From: Actinomycetota bacterium
Lineage (GTDB): Bacteria; Actinomycetota; Thermoleophilia; Solirubrobacterales; Solirubrobacteraceae
Direction: 5' to 3'
Assembly (NCBI GenBank): GCA_903970315.1
Contig: CAJCIJ010000001.1
Location: 1 to 8,048, forward strand
Length of the DNA: 8,048 bases
The translations under genes and the position numbers were made by a program. Shown here in pieces: positions 5,961-8,048 of this stretch. Below the pieces are notes generated by a model. It worked only from the letters and a program-made list of their open reading frames with translations, did no database searches and was not told where the DNA came from. Position 1 is the stretch's first letter. Every line of letters starts with the position of its first letter.

Positions 5961-6959
5961 TCAGGCGTCGCTGCGGCGCGAGAGTGTCAGGGCGAAGCGA
6001 TCCTCGGGGTCAGTCAGCCAGCGCACCAGGTCAAGGCCGCTGGCCGCCAGGTCCGCTGTCACGCGCGCCTGCGTGAACTTGGCGCTGATCTCCGTGCGCA
6101 TCTCCTCGCCCGCACCGAAGTGCACGCCCATCCCCAGCGCCCCAACGGTGACCGTGTGCGCGCGACGCGAGCGCAAGCGCATCTCGATCCACTCCTGCTC
6201 GGCGTCAAACACCGCCACGTGGTCGAAGTCCGACGGGTCGAAGTCAGCGTCCAGCTCGCGGTTTAGGACGTGCAGCAGGTTGCGGTTGAATTCCGCCGTC
6301 ACCCCCTGGGCGTCGTCGTAGGCCGCGCGCAGCACCTCGGGGTCCTTGACCAGGTCCACGCCCATCAGCAGATGGTCGCCGGACTGCAGCAGGCCCGCAA
6401 TCTTGCCCAGGAACTCCCGGCGCGGCGCCGGGGCGAAGTTGCCAATCGTGCCACCCAAAAAGACGACCAGGCGCTTGCCCTCCGAAGGCGGCAGGTACTC
6501 CAGGTGGCGCTCGAAGTCGCCAATCACTCCGTGCACCTGCATGCCCGGGTAGGTCTCCGTCAACTCTGTCGCCAGCTCGCGGACCATGCTCTCGGTCACG
6601 TCCATTGGGACGTAGCGGGCCGGCACCCCAGTGGCGTGCAGGGCATCCAGCAGCACACGCGTCTTGGTGGCTGCCCCAGCGCCCAGCTCGACCACCTCCT
6701 CGGCGCCCGTGATCGCCACCAGCTCACCTGCGAACTCGTCCAGGATCGCGCGCTCGGCGCGTGTCGGGTAGTACTCCGGCAGCTCGCATATCCGCTCAAA
6801 CAGCTCCGCCCCGCGGGTGTCGTAGAAGTGCTTGGGCGGCAGCTCCTTAAACGAGCGCGTCAGGCCCTCGCGGACGTCTTCGGCCAGCGAGCGCCCCTTG
6901 CCCTCGCCCAGGAACGATTCGATGCGGATCGGTGCGTCCGGGCTTGCCGTGCTGTCCAT
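5961..6959 (-). CDS. egtD: L-histidine N-alpha-methyltransferase EgtD
   Basis: This 332-residue SAM-dependent enzyme makes hercynine by trimethylating the alpha-amino group of histidine, the first committed step to ergothioneine. The start PPKHFYDTRGAELFERI, the SAM loop ELGAGAATKT at residues 91-100, the FLGGTIGNFAP stretch at 168-178, and RTEISAKFT at 288-296 are diagnostic. Key residues known from Mycobacterium smegmatis EgtD (Tyr56, Asn166, Tyr206, Glu282, Ser284) correspond to Tyr64, Asn174, Tyr214, Glu290 and Ser292 with a constant offset of eight, so an active enzyme is expected. The ATG overlaps the egtB stop as TGATG, and GAGGGA at 6966-6971 lies six bases upstream, so translation is probably coupled to egtB. 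The 3' end faces the thiolase gene with a two-base gap. Confidence 0.96.
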   Translation of the reverse strand: MDSTASPDAPIRIESFLGEGKGRSLAEDVREGLTRSFKELPPKHFYDTRGAELFERICELPEYYPTRAERAILDEFAGELVAITGAEEVVELGAGAATKTRVLLDALHATGVPARYVPMDVTESMVRELATELTETYPGMQVHGVIGDFERHLEYLPPSEGKRLVVFLGGTIGNFAPAPRREFLGKIAGLLQSGDHLLMGVDLVKDPEVLRAAYDDAQGVTAEFNRNLLHVLNRELDADFDPSDFDHVAVFDAEQEWIEMRLRSRRAHTVTVGALGMGVHFGAGEEMRTEISAKFTQARVTADLAASGLDLVRWLTDPEDRFALTLSRRSDA

Positions 6960-8048
6960 CAGCAGTCCCTCGCCACTCTCACGCCCGCAAAGATCTGGCG
7001 GCGCTCGGGCAGGTCCCAGTTGCGGAACGTCACGCTCGCCACGCGCTCGTGTGTGGCCCAGGACCAGCCGCGCAGTACCTGGTAATCGCGGTCAAAGAAC
7101 ACTTCGGAGTACTCCCGGTAGGGGTGGGCGTCAAACCCCTCGTAGCCGCCAAAGACAGTGTCCGTCCACTCCCAAACGAGCCCTACGCCGCGCAGCGCGC
7201 CCGCGCGTGCCGCCTTCTCCCACTCCGCCTCCGACGGCAGCCGCCCCCCGTTGGCCTTGGCCAGAGCCTGGGCCTCAAAGAACGTGATGTGCACCAGGCA
7301 TCCGTCGGGGTCGCTCCTGTCTGTCTGGGGTCTGTCGTGGCGCTCGCCCGCGGCCCCTGCATGCAGCCAGGCCCAGCCCTGCTCAGTCCACCACTGGCGA
7401 TCCTCGTAGCCGCCGCTGGCGCAGAACTCAGACCAGGCACCGTTGGTCAGTGGCTGGTCCGCGATCTGGTAGGCCGGGAGGTCCACCCGGTGGTGCGGCC
7501 GCTCGTTGTCGTAGGCGAACCCCTGCGGGTCCGCGCCCATCACGAACGGGCCCGCTGGGATCGTGACCCAGGGTTGCTCTGGGTCTTGTGGAGTGGCCTG
7601 GGGTGCGTGTTGTGGTGTGTCTGAATCTGCGTGGCAGCGCGCGCGCGCACGTACGCGCGCACGCGCGCGCGCGCTGCCATCGGTTTGCGAAGAACCCCCG
7701 ACGTGCTCCTTTAGGTTTCCCACGGTCAGCGTCGGCGGCTCCCCGGCGGGAAGCAGACCCGCCAGGTTCATGGCCTGGCGCATCGTCTCGGTGTGCTGCA
7801 GCTCGTGGCGCACCACCAGCTCAAAGATCGTGTCGTCGGCGATGTCGCCTGCCGCGACCGCCTGACAGGAGCGCGCATGCACGGCGGCGAGGTAGGCGTA
7901 GGCTCCTGCCGTATCAAGCAGACCCGCACCGGCATCCTGGCGGGCCGGGCGAGGGGTCTCAAACGCGTCGTAGAGCGCCGCCAGGTCGGGCCGCAGCAGC
8001 TCCAGGCCAAAGAGGCGGTGACAGAGCCACAGGTCCTCGTAGGCGGCG
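6959..8048 (-). CDS. egtB: Ergothioneine synthase EgtB, hercynine-modifying sulfoxide synthase (N-terminus off window)
   Basis: The visible 363 codons lack the start, which lies past the right edge. EgtB is a non-heme iron enzyme joining a thiol to C2 of hercynine with oxygen. The DinB-like domain shows AAYEDLWL at the edge, placing the first iron-ligand His probably just outside, and HELQHTETM, whose HELQH at 7793-7807 supplies the other two iron ligands. The FGE-sulfatase domain starts at VTIPAGPFVMGADPQGF and contains DNERPHHRV, RLPSEAEWEKAA, VWEWTDT, PYREYSEVFF and FRNWDLPERRQIFAG. The Asp (7013-7015) and Arg (7001-7003) of NWDLPER match, from memory, Asp416 and Arg420 of the mycobacterial gamma-glutamylcysteine-using enzyme. 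Two oddities are an Arg-Ala-rich linker at about 7571-7702, and only about ten residues between WEKAA and VWEWT where relatives usually have around fifty. RGWSW replaces the usual RGGSW. The GTG at 7882 is internal, since homology continues upstream of it. Confidence 0.93.
   Translation of the reverse strand, partial: AAYEDLWLCHRLFGLELLRPDLAALYDAFETPRPARQDAGAGLLDTAGAYAYLAAVHARSCQAVAAGDIADDTIFELVVRHELQHTETMRQAMNLAGLLPAGEPPTLTVGNLKEHVGGSSQTDGSARARARVRARARCHADSDTPQHAPQATPQDPEQPWVTIPAGPFVMGADPQGFAYDNERPHHRVDLPAYQIADQPLTNGAWSEFCASGGYEDRQWWTEQGWAWLHAGAAGERHDRPQTDRSDPDGCLVHITFFEAQALAKANGGRLPSEAEWEKAARAGALRGVGLVWEWTDTVFGGYEGFDAHPYREYSEVFFDRDYQVLRGWSWATHERVASVTFRNWDLPERRQIFAGVRVARDC
7632..7679. repeat. 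Perfect 17-bp inverted repeat with alternating GC core inside egtB
   Basis: Arms 7632-7648 and 7663-7679 are exact reverse complements starting with TGGCAGCGC, around a 14-base centre. Positions 7637-7674 are 38 bases of unbroken purine-pyrimidine alternation, mostly GC steps, a sequence class known to favour Z-DNA. It encodes the Arg-Ala-rich linker of EgtB in frame. Cruciform or RNA hairpin formation is inferred. Confidence 0.9.

Noticed and set aside
5961..7085. Plus-strand open frames opposite egtD and egtB
   Set aside because: They are shadows of two strongly identified minus-strand genes whose catalytic residues align with characterised enzymes.
7632..7679. The GC palindrome as a transcription terminator
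   Set aside because: It lies inside the egtB coding frame far from its end, has no T-tract on either side, and egtD downstream needs read-through.

Overview
This is a high-GC window with dense genes on both strands and many GTG starts. The large secreted protein ends in an Ig-like module and a C-terminal domain of a style common in Thermoleophilia (Solirubrobacterales-type Actinomycetota). That placement is an inference from protein style and base composition; no rRNA or other phylogenetic marker is present.

Layout from left to right. Positions 1-2401 (minus) hold a large secreted protein. It has a signal peptide, five tandem beta-sandwich modules with four cysteines each, an Ig-like module and a C-terminal domain, and its 3' end runs off the left edge. 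Its start lies inside the end of a small single-domain rhodanese gene (2385-2741, minus), so the two form a coupled operon. A 141-bp divergent promoter region (2742-2882) separates these from a plus-strand group: an acyl-CoA dehydrogenase (2883-4031), a membrane-anchored zincin-type metallopeptidase overlapping it by one base (4031-4660), and a thiolase (4765-5958). The thiolase has its own 104-bp leader containing a 33-bp tandem duplication. Two bases after the thiolase stop, the convergent minus-strand ergothioneine genes begin: egtD (5961-6959) and egtB (6959-8048, N-terminus off the right edge), overlapping by one base.

How the genes work together. The dehydrogenase and thiolase catalyse the first and last steps of fatty-acid beta-oxidation. 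EgtB and EgtD make the thiol-histidine antioxidant ergothioneine: EgtD trimethylates histidine and EgtB forms the C-S bond. The rhodanese is a persulfide-type sulfur carrier whose link to the cysteine-rich secreted protein is suggested only by gene overlap.

The least ordinary items are the four-cysteine repeat protein with codon use unlike its neighbours, an unusual EgtB (a palindrome-encoded Arg-Ala linker plus an apparently missing segment in the catalytic domain), and the duplicated element in the thiolase leader. No stretch over 300 bases lacks a gene. I saw no tRNA, rRNA, CRISPR array, insertion sequence or phage gene.
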